A DNA stretch of 64,000 nucleotides from JAAZDN01 sp964440875 (lineage in GTDB: Bacteria > Bacillota_I > Bacilli_A > Erysipelotrichales > Erysipelotrichaceae), in NCBI GenBank assembly GCA_964440875.1, contig CAYTTS010000001.1, forward strand, positions 1-64,000. Direction: 5' to 3'. Each line of letters begins with the position of its first letter. The first letter of the stretch is position 1. Below, in pieces: positions 43,118-53,600 of this stretch. The notes beneath the pieces were generated by a model. The model did no database searches. It saw only the letters and a program-made list of their open reading frames with translations, and was not told the DNA's origin. A program made the position numbers and the translations under genes.

Positions 43118-45034
43118 ATGTCTTTTAATTACGATGAACAGAGTATTCAAATATTAGAAGGCTTAGATGCAGTTAGAAAACGACCTGGTATGTACATTGG
43201 TTCTACCGATAGTCGTGGTCTTCATCACATGGTTTGGGAAATCCTAGATAACTCTATTGACGAAGCTTTAAATGGCTTTGGAGATAAGATAGATATAGTT
43301 ATTTATAAAGATGGATCAATCTCAATTGAAGACTATGGTCGTGGAATGCCTGTAGGTAAGCATAGTTCAAATAAATCGACATTAGAAGTAATTTTTACTG
43401 TCCTTCATGCAGGTGGTAAATTTGGTGAGGGTGGCTATAAAACATCAGGTGGTCTTCATGGTGTTGGGGCATCAGTAGTTAATGCATTATGTGATTATTT
43501 AATTGCAACTGTTAACTATGGTGGTCAACAATATGAAATGAAGTTCTCTGATGGTGGTCAAGAAGTAAGTAAATTAAAGAAAATTAAAAAGGTTAATACA
43601 ACAGGTAGTAAAGTTAGATTTAAACCTAACGATACTATTTTTACTGATGTTAACTTTAACTACAATTTAATCGTTGAACATATTAGAGAGAGTGCCTTTT
43701 TATTAAGTGGGATTACATTCACAATTACTGATGAGCGTACTAATAAATTCGAAGAAATGAAATATGATGATGGTTTAATTGAGTTTTTAAAATATTTAGA
43801 GAAAAAAGCTAAGCCATTACATGAACCTATTCACTTTACTGGTGATAGTAATGAAGGAATTGCCATTGACTTTGTTTGTCAATTTGACGATGGATATACT
43901 GAAAGTACATACTCATATGTAAACTTAGTTAGAACTATTGATGGTGGAACACATGAGTCTGCCTTTAAATCAGCACTAACAAAAGCGATAAATGATTATG
44001 CTAGAAAAAATAATATATTAAAAGAAAAAGATAAGAATTTTGAAGGAGTAGATGTTCGTGAAGGCTTAACAGCAATCCTTTCAATATCAGTTCCTGAAAA
44101 CTTATTACAGTTTGAAGGTCAAACTAAATCTAAACTTGGAACACCAGAAGCAAGAGCAGCGGTGGAAAGTTTTATTTTAGAAAACATGACTTATTTTTTA
44201 GAGGAAAACCGTGTTGTCTCAAATAAAATTATTGAGAAGATTCAATTATCAACAGAAGCTCGTTTACAAGCACGTAAAGCCCGTGAGCAAGCTCGTAAGA
44301 AGACTAAGGGTAACCGTGGAGAGAAACTATTGTCTGGTAAACTATCACCAGCACAACGTCGTAACCCTAAGAAAAATGAACTATTTCTAGTGGAAGGTGA
44401 CTCAGCTGGAGGAAGTGCTAAACAAGGGCGTGACTCTAAGTTTCAAGCAATACTTCCATTAAGAGGTAAAGTATTAAATACCGAAAGACTAAAAGTTGCA
44501 GATGTGATGAAAAATGAAGAGTTAAGTACGATTGTCTACTCAATAGGAGCAGGCGTTGGTGAAGACTTTATTGCTGAAGAGAGTCAATATAATAAAGTTA
44601 TAATAATGACGGACGCGGACACTGATGGTGCCCACATTCAGGTATTGTTACTTACATTCTTCTACCGTTTTATGCAGCCATTAGTAGAAGCTGGTATGGT
44701 CTATATTGCAGTTCCACCACTATATAAAATATATAATAGTAAGAAATTTGATTATGTATATAGTGAAGAACAATTAGAAGAATTAAAAAATGAATATGAT
44801 AACTTTAATCTACAAAGATATAAAGGACTTGGTGAGATGAATGCTGATCAATTATGGGATACAACAATGGCACCAGAGTCACGTACACTAATTCGTGTAA
44901 CTATTGATGATTTAGAAGTTGCTGATAGAAGAATTAATGACTTAATGGGTAATCAGCCAGCTCTTCGTCGTGAATGGATTGAAGACAACGTTTCATTTAC
45001 ATTAGAAGATGAATTTATTGAGGAGGTAGAGTAA
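43118..45034 (+). CDS. parE: DNA topoisomerase IV subunit B
   Basis: ParE is the ATPase subunit of topoisomerase IV, which unlinks daughter chromosomes. The 638 residues have RKRPGMYIGS, DNSIDEALNGF and GGLHGVGASVVNAL of the GHKL ATP site, then the TOPRIM motifs FLVEGDSAGGSAKQGRD and MTDADTDGAHI. The order with plsY and the overlap with parC support ParE over GyrB. Confidence 0.92.
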   Translation: MSFNYDEQSIQILEGLDAVRKRPGMYIGSTDSRGLHHMVWEILDNSIDEALNGFGDKIDIVIYKDGSISIEDYGRGMPVGKHSSNKSTLEVIFTVLHAGGKFGEGGYKTSGGLHGVGASVVNALCDYLIATVNYGGQQYEMKFSDGGQEVSKLKKIKKVNTTGSKVRFKPNDTIFTDVNFNYNLIVEHIRESAFLLSGITFTITDERTNKFEEMKYDDGLIEFLKYLEKKAKPLHEPIHFTGDSNEGIAIDFVCQFDDGYTESTYSYVNLVRTIDGGTHESAFKSALTKAINDYARKNNILKEKDKNFEGVDVREGLTAILSISVPENLLQFEGQTKSKLGTPEARAAVESFILENMTYFLEENRVVSNKIIEKIQLSTEARLQARKAREQARKKTKGNRGEKLLSGKLSPAQRRNPKKNELFLVEGDSAGGSAKQGRDSKFQAILPLRGKVLNTERLKVADVMKNEELSTIVYSIGAGVGEDFIAEESQYNKVIIMTDADTDGAHIQVLLLTFFYRFMQPLVEAGMVYIAVPPLYKIYNSKKFDYVYSEEQLEELKNEYDNFNLQRYKGLGEMNADQLWDTTMAPESRTLIRVTIDDLEVADRRINDLMGNQPALRREWIEDNVSFTLEDEFIEEVE

Positions 45035-47490
45035 TGAGTGATATTACTAATAATCCAATCTTAGAAGGTGTCATTGAGGATTTAGTAGGAGAGCGTTTTG
45101 GACGATATTCAAAATATATTATTCAAGAACGTGCACTACCTGATGCTCGTGATGGATTAAAACCTGTTCAAAGAAGAATATTATATGGAATGTATAAAGA
45201 AGCAAACTTCTTTAATAAACCATACTTAAAAAGTGCTAAAACAGTCGGTATTGTTATGGGTAACTATCACCCACATGGTGACTCAAGTATTTATGATGCG
45301 ATGGTAAGATTATCACAGTCATGGAAAATGAATCACTTACTAGTAGATATGCATGGTAATAATGGTTCGATGGATGATGATCCAGCTGCGGCAATGCGTT
45401 ATACCGAAGCTAGACTTTCAAAACTAGGACAATCAATGTTATTAGACCTTGATAAAGATACTGTTTACTTTGCTCCAAACTTTGATGATAGCGAACTTGA
45501 ACCAACTGTACTTCCAACACCATTTCCAAATTTATTAGTTAATGGTGCAACTGGTATTGCGGCAGGATATGCAACAAATATTCCACCACATAACTTAAGT
45601 GAAGTTGTTCAAGCAACGATATATCGTTTAAATAATCCAAGTTGTACTTTAGAAGACTTAATGCAATTTGTTAAAGGACCAGACTTTCCATCAGGAGGAA
45701 TTGTCCAAGGTTTAAGCGGTATTAAAGATGCCTTTAAAAATGGTAAGGGAAGAGTTGTTATTAGAGCTAAAACTAAAATTGAAACATTCTCTAACATGCA
45801 CCAAATTATTGTTGATGAACTACCATTTGAAGTTAATAAGTCAAACTTAGTTAAAAAGATTGATGAAATTAGATTAAATAAAGACTTAGATTCAATTGCG
45901 GCAGTAAGAGATGAGTCAGACCGTAATGGTTTAAGAGTTGTAGTAGATGTTAAAAAGGATAGTGATCCTGAAGTTGTCTTAAACTACTTATTAAAAAATA
46001 CTGACTTACAAGTTTACTTTAACTATAACGTTGTAGCGATCGTAAACAAACGACCAGAGCAAATGGGTCTATCACAAATGATCGATGCTTATATTGCTCA
46101 CCGTGAAGAAGTTGTTGTAAATAGATTAACTTATATAAAAAATCGCTTAAATGCTAGAATCCATATTTTAGAAGGATTAATTAAAGCTGTTGATGTCATG
46201 GATGAAATAATTAAGATTATTAGATCATCTAAAAATAAATCAGAATCTAAACAAGGTATTATTGATGCCTTTAGCTTCACTGATGCACAAGCGGAGGCAA
46301 TTGTTACCTTACAGTTATATCGTCTAAGTTCAACGGATGTTAATGTTTTACAAGATGAATATAAACGTTTATCAAAGGAATTAAATGAAGTATCAGGAAT
46401 CCTATCAAGTAAACCACTTTTAATTCAATTAATCGTAAAAGAGTTACAAGAAGTTAATGATGAGTTTGGCAACAAACGAAGAAGTGAAATCCAAGATCAA
46501 GTTGAAGAAATTGAGTTAGATAAGACTGATCTTATTACTAATGAAGATGTTAAAGTTGCGGTATCAAGACAAGGTTATATTAAACGAGTATCATTAAGAT
46601 CATTTAATATGTCAGAATCAGATATGCCTGGTTTAAAAGAGAGTGATCAATTAATTGGTAGTCTTGAAGTAGAAATATTAGACACTTTACTATTATTCTT
46701 AAGTGATGGATCATATATATACTTACCAGTATATGAAATAGGGGAACATAGATGGAATGATCTAGGTTCACACATTAGTAACTATGTAAAAGGAACACAA
46801 GGATTAAGTGTTGTCTCGGCAATTATAACTAAAGACTTTGATAGTGCCGCATGGATTGTTAGTGTTACTAAATCAGGTAAGATTAAGAAGAGTAAGATTG
46901 ATCAATATGAAGCTCTAAGATACTCAAGTACAATTGTAAATATGAATGTGAAAGATGATGAAGTAGTAAGTAGCTTTGTAGCTTATGAAGAAGATAACAT
47001 TTATATTCAAACTAAAGAAGGTTTCTATATGATGTATCACAACCAAGAAGTTAGTGCTACTAACTTAAGAACACAAGGTATCATTGCCCTTAACTTAGGA
47101 AAAGATGATGAGGTAGTAAGTGCACTAGCTATTTCAAGTGAAGATCAATATCTAACAGTTATTAATGAAAATAGTGGTATGAAGAGAGTTAAAGTTAGTG
47201 ATTTAGAACTATTTAGAAGAAATACTAAAGGGGAAAGAATCTTCAAACAAACACCAAGTAATCCCCAAAGTGTTAAAGTCGTTAGAAAGTTAGACATTGA
47301 TAAAAACCTAGTTATTGTTAATGAAACATCAGAGAGCATTCCAGTAACAGAAATAAGTATCATGACTAAAGATCAATCATTTAGTCGACCACTAAAAGTT
47401 AAAAAAGGTTGGTATGTCATTTCTGAGATTGAAAGATTACTATTTAAAGTAGAAAAAAGAATTAATGAGCAAATTCATTTAGACATATAA
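45034..47490 (+). CDS. parC: DNA topoisomerase IV subunit A
   Basis: ParC breaks and rejoins DNA. The 818 residues include QRRILYGMY, the quinolone-resistance region HPHGDSSIYDAMVRLSQ (Ser at the usual Ser80 position, Asp where many have Glu84) and AMRYTEARLS with the catalytic Tyr. The C-terminal third has beta-pinwheel-like repeats without a clear GyrA box, which fits ParC. The start overlaps the parE stop (TAATG). Confidence 0.93.
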   Translation: MSDITNNPILEGVIEDLVGERFGRYSKYIIQERALPDARDGLKPVQRRILYGMYKEANFFNKPYLKSAKTVGIVMGNYHPHGDSSIYDAMVRLSQSWKMNHLLVDMHGNNGSMDDDPAAAMRYTEARLSKLGQSMLLDLDKDTVYFAPNFDDSELEPTVLPTPFPNLLVNGATGIAAGYATNIPPHNLSEVVQATIYRLNNPSCTLEDLMQFVKGPDFPSGGIVQGLSGIKDAFKNGKGRVVIRAKTKIETFSNMHQIIVDELPFEVNKSNLVKKIDEIRLNKDLDSIAAVRDESDRNGLRVVVDVKKDSDPEVVLNYLLKNTDLQVYFNYNVVAIVNKRPEQMGLSQMIDAYIAHREEVVVNRLTYIKNRLNARIHILEGLIKAVDVMDEIIKIIRSSKNKSESKQGIIDAFSFTDAQAEAIVTLQLYRLSSTDVNVLQDEYKRLSKELNEVSGILSSKPLLIQLIVKELQEVNDEFGNKRRSEIQDQVEEIELDKTDLITNEDVKVAVSRQGYIKRVSLRSFNMSESDMPGLKESDQLIGSLEVEILDTLLLFLSDGSYIYLPVYEIGEHRWNDLGSHISNYVKGTQGLSVVSAIITKDFDSAAWIVSVTKSGKIKKSKIDQYEALRYSSTIVNMNVKDDEVVSSFVAYEEDNIYIQTKEGFYMMYHNQEVSATNLRTQGIIALNLGKDDEVVSALAISSEDQYLTVINENSGMKRVKVSDLELFRRNTKGERIFKQTPSNPQSVKVVRKLDIDKNLVIVNETSESIPVTEISIMTKDQSFSRPLKVKKGWYVISEIERLLFKVEKRINEQIHLDI

Positions 47491-47517
47491 AGAACTGAGC
47501 AATCAGTTCTTTTTTTT
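47491..47517 (+). terminator. Intrinsic terminator of parEC
   Basis: The stem AGAACTGA/TCAGTTCT with loop GCAA is followed by eight T. Confidence 0.87.
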
Positions 47518-47523
47518 GTATTT

Positions 47524-47544
47524 AAAAAGCGAGCAATGCTCGCT
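47524..47544 (-). terminator. Intrinsic terminator of the YtrA-ABC operon
   Basis: The inverted repeat AGCGAGCA/TGCTCGCT is followed on the minus strand by TTTTT. Confidence 0.75.
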
Positions 47545-47547
47545 GTT

Positions 47548-48219
47548 TTAAATAGATTTCTTAGCGTAATACTTATAAGAGAGTCTATAAGATACATTAA
47601 TTACTAATAAGATGATAAGTATGATAATAGATATAGTAATATATTTATTATTAATTAAGGAAATTACTAACTTATCAAAGCTATCCTTATAAGCGCTATT
47701 ATAAATTTTAGAAAATAAAATACTGATTATTGATATTAATGCAAAAGGTAAATATGTAAGTGACTTAGACTTTAGATAGCCATTTTTAAAGAAGAATGGA
47801 AACTGTAAAGACTGTAAGATAAACATTGCTGTTAGTATTGTAATTGTTAGAAACAGAGCTTCTTTAATATTTACGCCTATACCCATGAAGATTGAAAGAA
47901 CTATATAGATAATAAGTCCTAATATCGAAGCTATTACATAAAATAGTAATAATGTAAGGTATCTTCCAATAACAACTGTTTTTCTATCTATATTTAAAGC
48001 GATGTATAACTTATCTAAATTATTTTGATCGCTAATCGCAAATGGATAAGTACTAAGTAGCATTGAGAATAATAATACTAAGGCGATTGCTGATATTGGC
48101 TCTCTATTTCCATAAGGTAGTATAATTGCTAGTGCTAAATAAATTAGAGATCTTTTATCTAATAAATATGGTTTAACTGTTTGTAGGTCTAGTTTTGTAA
48201 AGTTAATTATTGTCTTCAT
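47548..48219 (-). CDS. ABC-2 type transporter permease
   Basis: This is a 223-residue membrane protein with about six helices. An N-terminal cytoplasmic segment (TKLDLQTVKPYLLDKRS) leads into the first helix, as in ABC-2 permeases of YtrC/BcrB type. It overlaps the ATPase gene by 17 bases, with GGAGG inside that gene. With the GntR gene this is the usual YtrA-type drug or bacitracin-response module; the substrate is unknown. Confidence 0.75.
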   Translation of the reverse strand: MKTIINFTKLDLQTVKPYLLDKRSLIYLALAIILPYGNREPISAIALVLLFSMLLSTYPFAISDQNNLDKLYIALNIDRKTVVIGRYLTLLLFYVIASILGLIIYIVLSIFMGIGVNIKEALFLTITILTAMFILQSLQFPFFFKNGYLKSKSLTYLPFALISIISILFSKIYNSAYKDSFDKLVISLINNKYITISIIILIILLVINVSYRLSYKYYAKKSI

Positions 48220-49063
48220 TTTTTTCCTCCCTATTAAAGAATAGAACTATTTCCTCTAGTGAACAAGATTCTTCGATTATCTCTTTATTTTCAAAAATTA
48301 ATGAGTGATCAACTAAAGCTTCAAAGCTATAGTTTGTCTTCTTAATACCAATTAAACTTGATTTATTTAAGTCGTTTAAGTCATCAAGACCGCCTTTAAT
48401 TAACTTATATTTAGCAAGTAATTCATCTTTTAAACCGCTAAAGATAATGCGTCCATTTAAAATGAATACAATATTATCGGCAATTGCATCTAAATCAGCT
48501 GTTATATGTGTTGAGAATAAAACACTACGATCTTCATCTTGAACGTATTCTTGTAATATATCACAAATCTCTTCACGAGAAGATGGATCTAAACCACTTG
48601 TCGGCTCATCCAATATTAATAACTTGGCATCATGAGAGAGGGCAGTTGCTAGCATTAGTTTTATCGTCATACCTTTTGATAATTCTTCAACCTTATATGA
48701 CTTATCAATATTAAATCTTCTAAGATAATTGTTAAATAAATCTTCATCCCAAGCCTTAAAGAAAGGGCTTATGATTTCGCTGATATCTTTAATATACCAA
48801 TCTTTCATTAAAAATGAATCATCCATAACAATTCCGATATTACTTAAATAGTTATTATCTTCGATTAAACTATCATTAATATAAATTTCACCGGCATCTC
48901 TAAATGCCATTGATAATAATAATTTGATAGATGTTGTTTTACCAGATCCGTTTGGTCCGATAAAACCAGTGATATATCCTTTTGGTATATCAAAGTTAAT
49001 TTCGTTTAAACTAAAATTAGGATATTTCTTTACTACATTTCTAAATTCGATAATATTACTCAT
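48203..49063 (-). CDS. ABC transporter ATP-binding protein
   Basis: This is a 286-residue ATPase. Walker A is GPNGSGKTTSIKLL, the signature is ELSKGMTIKLMLATAL (LSKGM in place of LSGGQ, common in BcrA/YtrB types), Walker B is LLILDEPTSGLDP and the switch His is STHITAD. The C-terminal 70 residues are a small extra domain. It would energise the permease encoded next. It overlaps the regulator gene by eight bases. Confidence 0.93.
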   Translation of the reverse strand: MSNIIEFRNVVKKYPNFSLNEINFDIPKGYITGFIGPNGSGKTTSIKLLLSMAFRDAGEIYINDSLIEDNNYLSNIGIVMDDSFLMKDWYIKDISEIISPFFKAWDEDLFNNYLRRFNIDKSYKVEELSKGMTIKLMLATALSHDAKLLILDEPTSGLDPSSREEICDILQEYVQDEDRSVLFSTHITADLDAIADNIVFILNGRIIFSGLKDELLAKYKLIKGGLDDLNDLNKSSLIGIKKTNYSFEALVDHSLIFENKEIIEESCSLEEIVLFFNREEKNEDNN

Positions 49064-49439
49064 TGTTAAGCTCCTCTTCTAAAATATTAATTATTGCGCT
49101 AAACTCATCCTTGCTTAAATTTAATTTATGCTTAAGTTTTAAAGCCTCAAAGAGATACTTTTCCATATTGGCTATTACAATCTCTCGAGAAAGATTTTCA
49201 TTTTTAGATAAGACGAAGAAACCTTTTGTTGGAACACTTGCAATATATCCTTCTTCTTCTAATTCTTTATAAGCACGAGTAGTTGTTATTACGCTAACTT
49301 TTAGATCTTTCGCTAACATTCTAATTGATGGCAGTTTTTCATCAGTAACAATCTCATCATTGAGAATTTGTTTAATAATTTCATTTTTAATCTGTTCATA
49401 AATTGGAACATGGGATTTATTCGATATAATTATTCTCAT
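49056..49439 (-). CDS. GntR-family regulator, YtrA subfamily
   Basis: This 127-residue repressor has a winged helix, PIYEQIKNEIIKQIL and LPSIRMLAKDLKVSVITTTRAYKELEEEGYI, and a short C-terminal dimerisation helix pair, as in YtrA. I start at ATG 49439, behind GGAGG; the longer open frame upstream covers the operator. It heads the operon with the ABC genes and probably represses it through the repeats just upstream. Confidence 0.85.
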   Translation of the reverse strand: MRIIISNKSHVPIYEQIKNEIIKQILNDEIVTDEKLPSIRMLAKDLKVSVITTTRAYKELEEEGYIASVPTKGFFVLSKNENLSREIVIANMEKYLFEALKLKHKLNLSKDEFSAIINILEEELNNE

Positions 49440-49453
49440 AAAACAGCCTCCTC

Positions 49454-49482
49454 TATATACAGACATATACAGTATATACAGA
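49454..49482. promoter_or_regulatory. Repeated operator of the YtrA-type regulator
   Basis: Three ATATACA copies begin at 49455, 49465 and 49474, each followed by G, about one helical turn apart. They lie 15 to 42 bases before the regulator start and probably overlap its promoter, as expected for autoregulation. Confidence 0.55.
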
Positions 49483-49561
49483 TAGATGGTAATAGTCAAT
49501 AATAAAAGTAATACTACGCTAAAAAAGTGTCTATTGACACATTAGTTATATATATATTGAA

Positions 49562-49870
49562 TTATCTAGTATTAAAGGCTCTGTAGGTCCTAATAGTACT
49601 TTTTCGATCTTCTAGTGTAAAAGGATCAATAGGAGTTAAAGTTAATTCGAGATTCTCAGGCTTCTCGTTATTTGGATTGAATGCTTCTATTAGCTAGTGA
49701 TGTAATTATGAAATTGAATAGAGTCATTTAACGATATATCCACCGTTAGAGTTTCTTATACCATCATACAGACTAGCTTGTGGTGCTACTAAACTTCCGA
49801 TTCTAATGCTTTCGTTATTTTCGTTAGATCTAAGTAATTTACTTACGTATGAACATTTGAAACTATTTAG
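49562..49870 (-). pseudogene. Decayed gene remnant of unknown family
   Basis: Two blocks in one minus-strand frame look like former protein. The first (49724-49870) contains SIRIGSLVAPQASLYDG and ends IVK. The second (49562-49693) contains PENLELTLTPIDPFTLEDRK and ends AFNTR. Three stops separate them in the same frame, and no start or ribosome site remains upstream. I cannot name the family. The rest of the 49483-50038 stretch shows no intact frame. Confidence 0.4.
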
Positions 49871-50038
49871 TCATAAGCAAGGGTGGTTATCATGTTTAAA
49901 AACCGTTGTAGATCAATACACAGATAAGTAGTGTTCTATAACACTTTGAATGCTGATAGGACTACTTTGAATGTACTTAGAAAATTGATAAATAATGCTA
50001 ATTCAATCTTAATTGTTTCATAAATTATAATTGTTAAC

Positions 50039-50065
50039 TTGACAATCAATCCATATTATTATAAT
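50039..50065 (+). promoter_or_regulatory. Promoter of the tetR-RND operon
   Basis: TTGACA (50039-50044) and TATAAT (50060-50065) are both perfect but only 15 bases apart, so activity may be weak or depend on DNA bending. Confidence 0.6.
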
Positions 50066-50069
50066 GTTA

Positions 50070-50081
50070 GTAAGTACTTAC
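50070..50081. promoter_or_regulatory. TetR-type operator
   Basis: GTAAGTACTTAC is a perfect 12-bp palindrome at the expected transcription start, between the -10 and the ribosome site. It is a good candidate for binding by the TetR protein encoded next. Confidence 0.6.
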
Positions 50082-50097
50082 ATAAGGAGTGTGTGTA

Positions 50098-50646
50098 ATG
50101 AAAGAAAAACGAATGAGTAAAGAAAAACGTCGTGAGCAAATATTAAGTTCAGCTATAACTGTTTTTATTGATAAAGGATTTAATGGAGCTACAACGGTGG
50201 AGATAGCAAAAGAGGCTGGAATATCAGAGGTAACTCTATTTAGATATTTTGATTCTAAAAAAGAATTGTTTATGGAATCGATTAAGCCTGTATTATTTAA
50301 CAGCTTAGAACAAGGTTTGAATTTTGGCAGCAATTTAAGGGGCGAACAAAGATTAGTCGCGCTTCTTAAAGAACGAATTTTATTTATTAAAGAAGAACGT
50401 GCTGTTATAAAACTTATACTAATGGAAAGTGAAATTAATCCAGAACTTTCAGATGTTAACTATATAGGTGAGGTTACTTCCTTACTAAATCAAGTCATTA
50501 AAAGTTTAGATTTGAATTTAAAGAATGATGACTTTGTTTTAAGAATGTTAATGGGTAGTATTTTATCGTTCTTATATATGCCGGCTGATAATGATCTTGA
50601 TATAGAGGTTTATGTAAAAGATCTAATTAAAGCTATTACGTTATAA
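50098..50646 (+). CDS. TetR-family regulator
   Basis: This is a 182-residue repressor. The N-terminal HTH is RREQILSSAITVFIDKGFNGATTVEIAKEAGISEVTLFRYFDSKKELF, typical of TetR, and the C-terminal ligand domain is not classifiable. ATG 50098 lies behind AAGGAG. It is 19 bases from the RND exporter gene, which it probably represses together with itself. Confidence 0.88.
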   Translation: MKEKRMSKEKRREQILSSAITVFIDKGFNGATTVEIAKEAGISEVTLFRYFDSKKELFMESIKPVLFNSLEQGLNFGSNLRGEQRLVALLKERILFIKEERAVIKLILMESEINPELSDVNYIGEVTSLLNQVIKSLDLNLKNDDFVLRMLMGSILSFLYMPADNDLDIEVYVKDLIKAITL

Positions 50647-50665
50647 ATAGAATGGGAGGACTATA

Positions 50666-53600
50666 ATGAATAAATTTTTTGCATGGATGGGTAAAAAAAT
50701 AAATGGAAATCCATTTAAAATTATATTTATATCAATTGTCGCATTTGCAATAATGATTAGTGGAGCAATTAAAATTAATATGGCCACTGGAAGTGAGACG
50801 CTTGTAAGAGTTGATAATGAAGCTTATATTAATAACTATAAAATGGAGGATAATTTTGGTGGAGATGCAATAATGATCTTAGTAAAAGGTGATCAAGAGC
50901 AACTTTTATCACTAAGTAATTTAGAGAAATTATGGAACGTTGAACAAAGACTAAAATACAATGAAGATATCTTTTCAATAATGAGTCCATCAAGTATTGT
51001 CCATCAGATTACGGATAAGCAAACAAGTGAGATAAAGAAACAAGTCTTAAATATGAAGATAGGCTTAAATAGCATGTCTGAAAAATTGGCTGAAATATCA
51101 GTGGAACTTAATGAAAAGAATTTCCCAGATTTAAGTAGTTTAGATGATATGGTAGATAATATCTTTGAATCTCTTGATTTTGAAGTCTTATTAAAAGAGA
51201 TTATGTATGAACAAGAACTTGCCCTTAAATCGCAATTTAATAATTTATCAGCGGGTTTAAATGAGATGGGACTAAATCTTATTGAAGTATCAAAGCAATT
51301 TGGTAATTTAGAAATACCTGATACAACTTTGATTGAAGAAAAACTTAATGACCTTGAAAATATCACAAAAGTCTTTGATCAGTTAATAAATGGTCAAAGT
51401 ACTTCAAAATTAACTCTTAATAATCTCAAAGATAACTTAACAAATAGTTCAACTGGTCTTTCATTGATATCTGAGGAAATCTTAGCTATAAGTAGCGATT
51501 TAGATAATGAAGATTTGAAGGAAAAGTTGATCCTTATTTCAGAAAAACTGTCTGTTAGTTCCCAAGGAATCTCGCAAACATCAACGATCACTGAAAAACT
51601 ATCGGAGGGTAGTAATAATACTGTTATTGCTTTAGATAATATTAAGACTAATCTAGCTTCAACATTAGAGCAGATAAAAAATAACCTTAATATGGAAATA
51701 TCTAAAGATCAAATTATTGAAATGAGTCATAATTTTAATGAAATGGGTTTAAGACTTCAACATTTATCAAGCAATCTTAAAGATAAGTTGAGTAATGGAT
51801 CGTTACTTGTGTTTGATGACTCAATTATAAACTCAATAAAAGACCAAATGAGTCAAGAGTTTGCTAACGTGAAAGCTGGTTTAGATATAAGTATTGATCC
51901 AAAAGAATTTAAGAAAATGGCCAATGGATTTGGTGTTATCTCAGAAAACCTTCTAAATATGAGTAATGGCTTAGAAATTTTTAATGAAAAATCAAATATG
52001 TTATTAGCGAATTTCCCACACAATCAAAATGAACTTAATTCTATATTGTATGAAGATGATAAACTTCGAGAAGTTTTTAATGATACAATCATCGATGATC
52101 AACACCTTATGATGATTGTAAAACTAAATGGGAATGTTAGCGATTCAGTTATTGACAGTGTTTACTCTGATGTTTTAAAAGCAATAGAACAAGAGGATTT
52201 TAAAGTTGAGACAATAATATCTGGAAAACCAGTTTTGGATTCATCACTTCGTGAAGAAATGAAATCAAATATGGTTGTCATGATTGCGTCAGCTGTTGTT
52301 TTAATGTTTATCATTCTCTCTTTAGTCTTTAAAGTAAGATGGAGGATTTTAAGTTTATTAATTATCTTTATTAGCGTTTTTGCAACACTTGGTTTAATGG
52401 GGCATTTAAATGTATCTATGACAATGGTCTCTATGGCCGTCTTCCCGATTTTGATTGGACTTGGTATTGACTACTCCATTCAGTTTCATAACCGTTATGA
52501 AGAAGAACTATCTACAGAAATTACTTTAAGACAGATTGGTAAGTCGGTTGGAATCGCGGTTCTTGCGACAATCTTTGGTTTTGCATCACTATTTATCTCT
52601 CCAGTTCCAATGATTCAGGATTTCGGTAAAATGCTAACTATTGGAGTTATTGTAAGTTTTATCGGTAGTATAATACTCCTACTGCCAACATTAAGAGCGC
52701 GTGATCTAGTTAATAATAAAGTAGCAGATAAGAAGTCAAATGAACAAGAGTCAACAATAATAAATAAGTTATTGATAGTAATCGAGAAATTCGTAGTAAA
52801 GTTTGCTTATGTAATAATCATTATCGCTATTATGTTTTCATTCATAGGATTCTATGCTGACACTAAAGTTGGAGTTGAAACTGATATAGAAACATTTATG
52901 CCACAAGACATGCAGGCATTAAGTGATATTCATTATATTAGGGATACTGTTGGTTCTACAAATCAAATGGTACTTTATATGGGATCAAACGAAATGTTTA
53001 CTGAAGTTAATATTGATTATGTTAGAGAACTCACTAAAACACTAGAAGATAGATATTCAGATCAAATAGTCGATATTAAATCGATAAATAATGTTATTGA
53101 GAATATGTATGGTATGTCTGAGTTAAGTTATGAAGAATACCTAAATGTTATAAAAAATGATATCCCAAATAGTCAAAGAAAAATGTTTGTTAGTGATGGC
53201 TTCGATAAATCAGTTATTATTATGAATGTGGAGCATATGGCGACAGAAGACTTACAAGAGTTTGTAAGTAATCTAAATAGAGATATAACTGATGCACCTT
53301 TAGACATCGCTATTACTGGTAAGTCAGTTTTAGACATTGAAATGGTTAAAGGACTTACTGATGGAAGACTTCAAATGACCTCTTTAGGATTAGCACTTGT
53401 ATTCTTAGTTTTACTTATAATGTATAGAAGCTTTATAAAGGCATTTGTGGCAATATTACCTGTTTCATTGATTGTTGGAATGTCAGGTGGTGTCATGAAT
53501 ATACTTAACCTTAAATACACGCCTATCACGGCAACACTTGGTGCTCTCGTTCTAGGAATGGGTACAGAAATGACTATAATGCTTTTAGAGAGATATTTAG

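Noticed and set aside
49562..49870. Insertion sequence or transposase remnant
   Set aside because: I see no terminal inverted repeats, no target duplication and no transposase motif, so I call it only a decayed gene.
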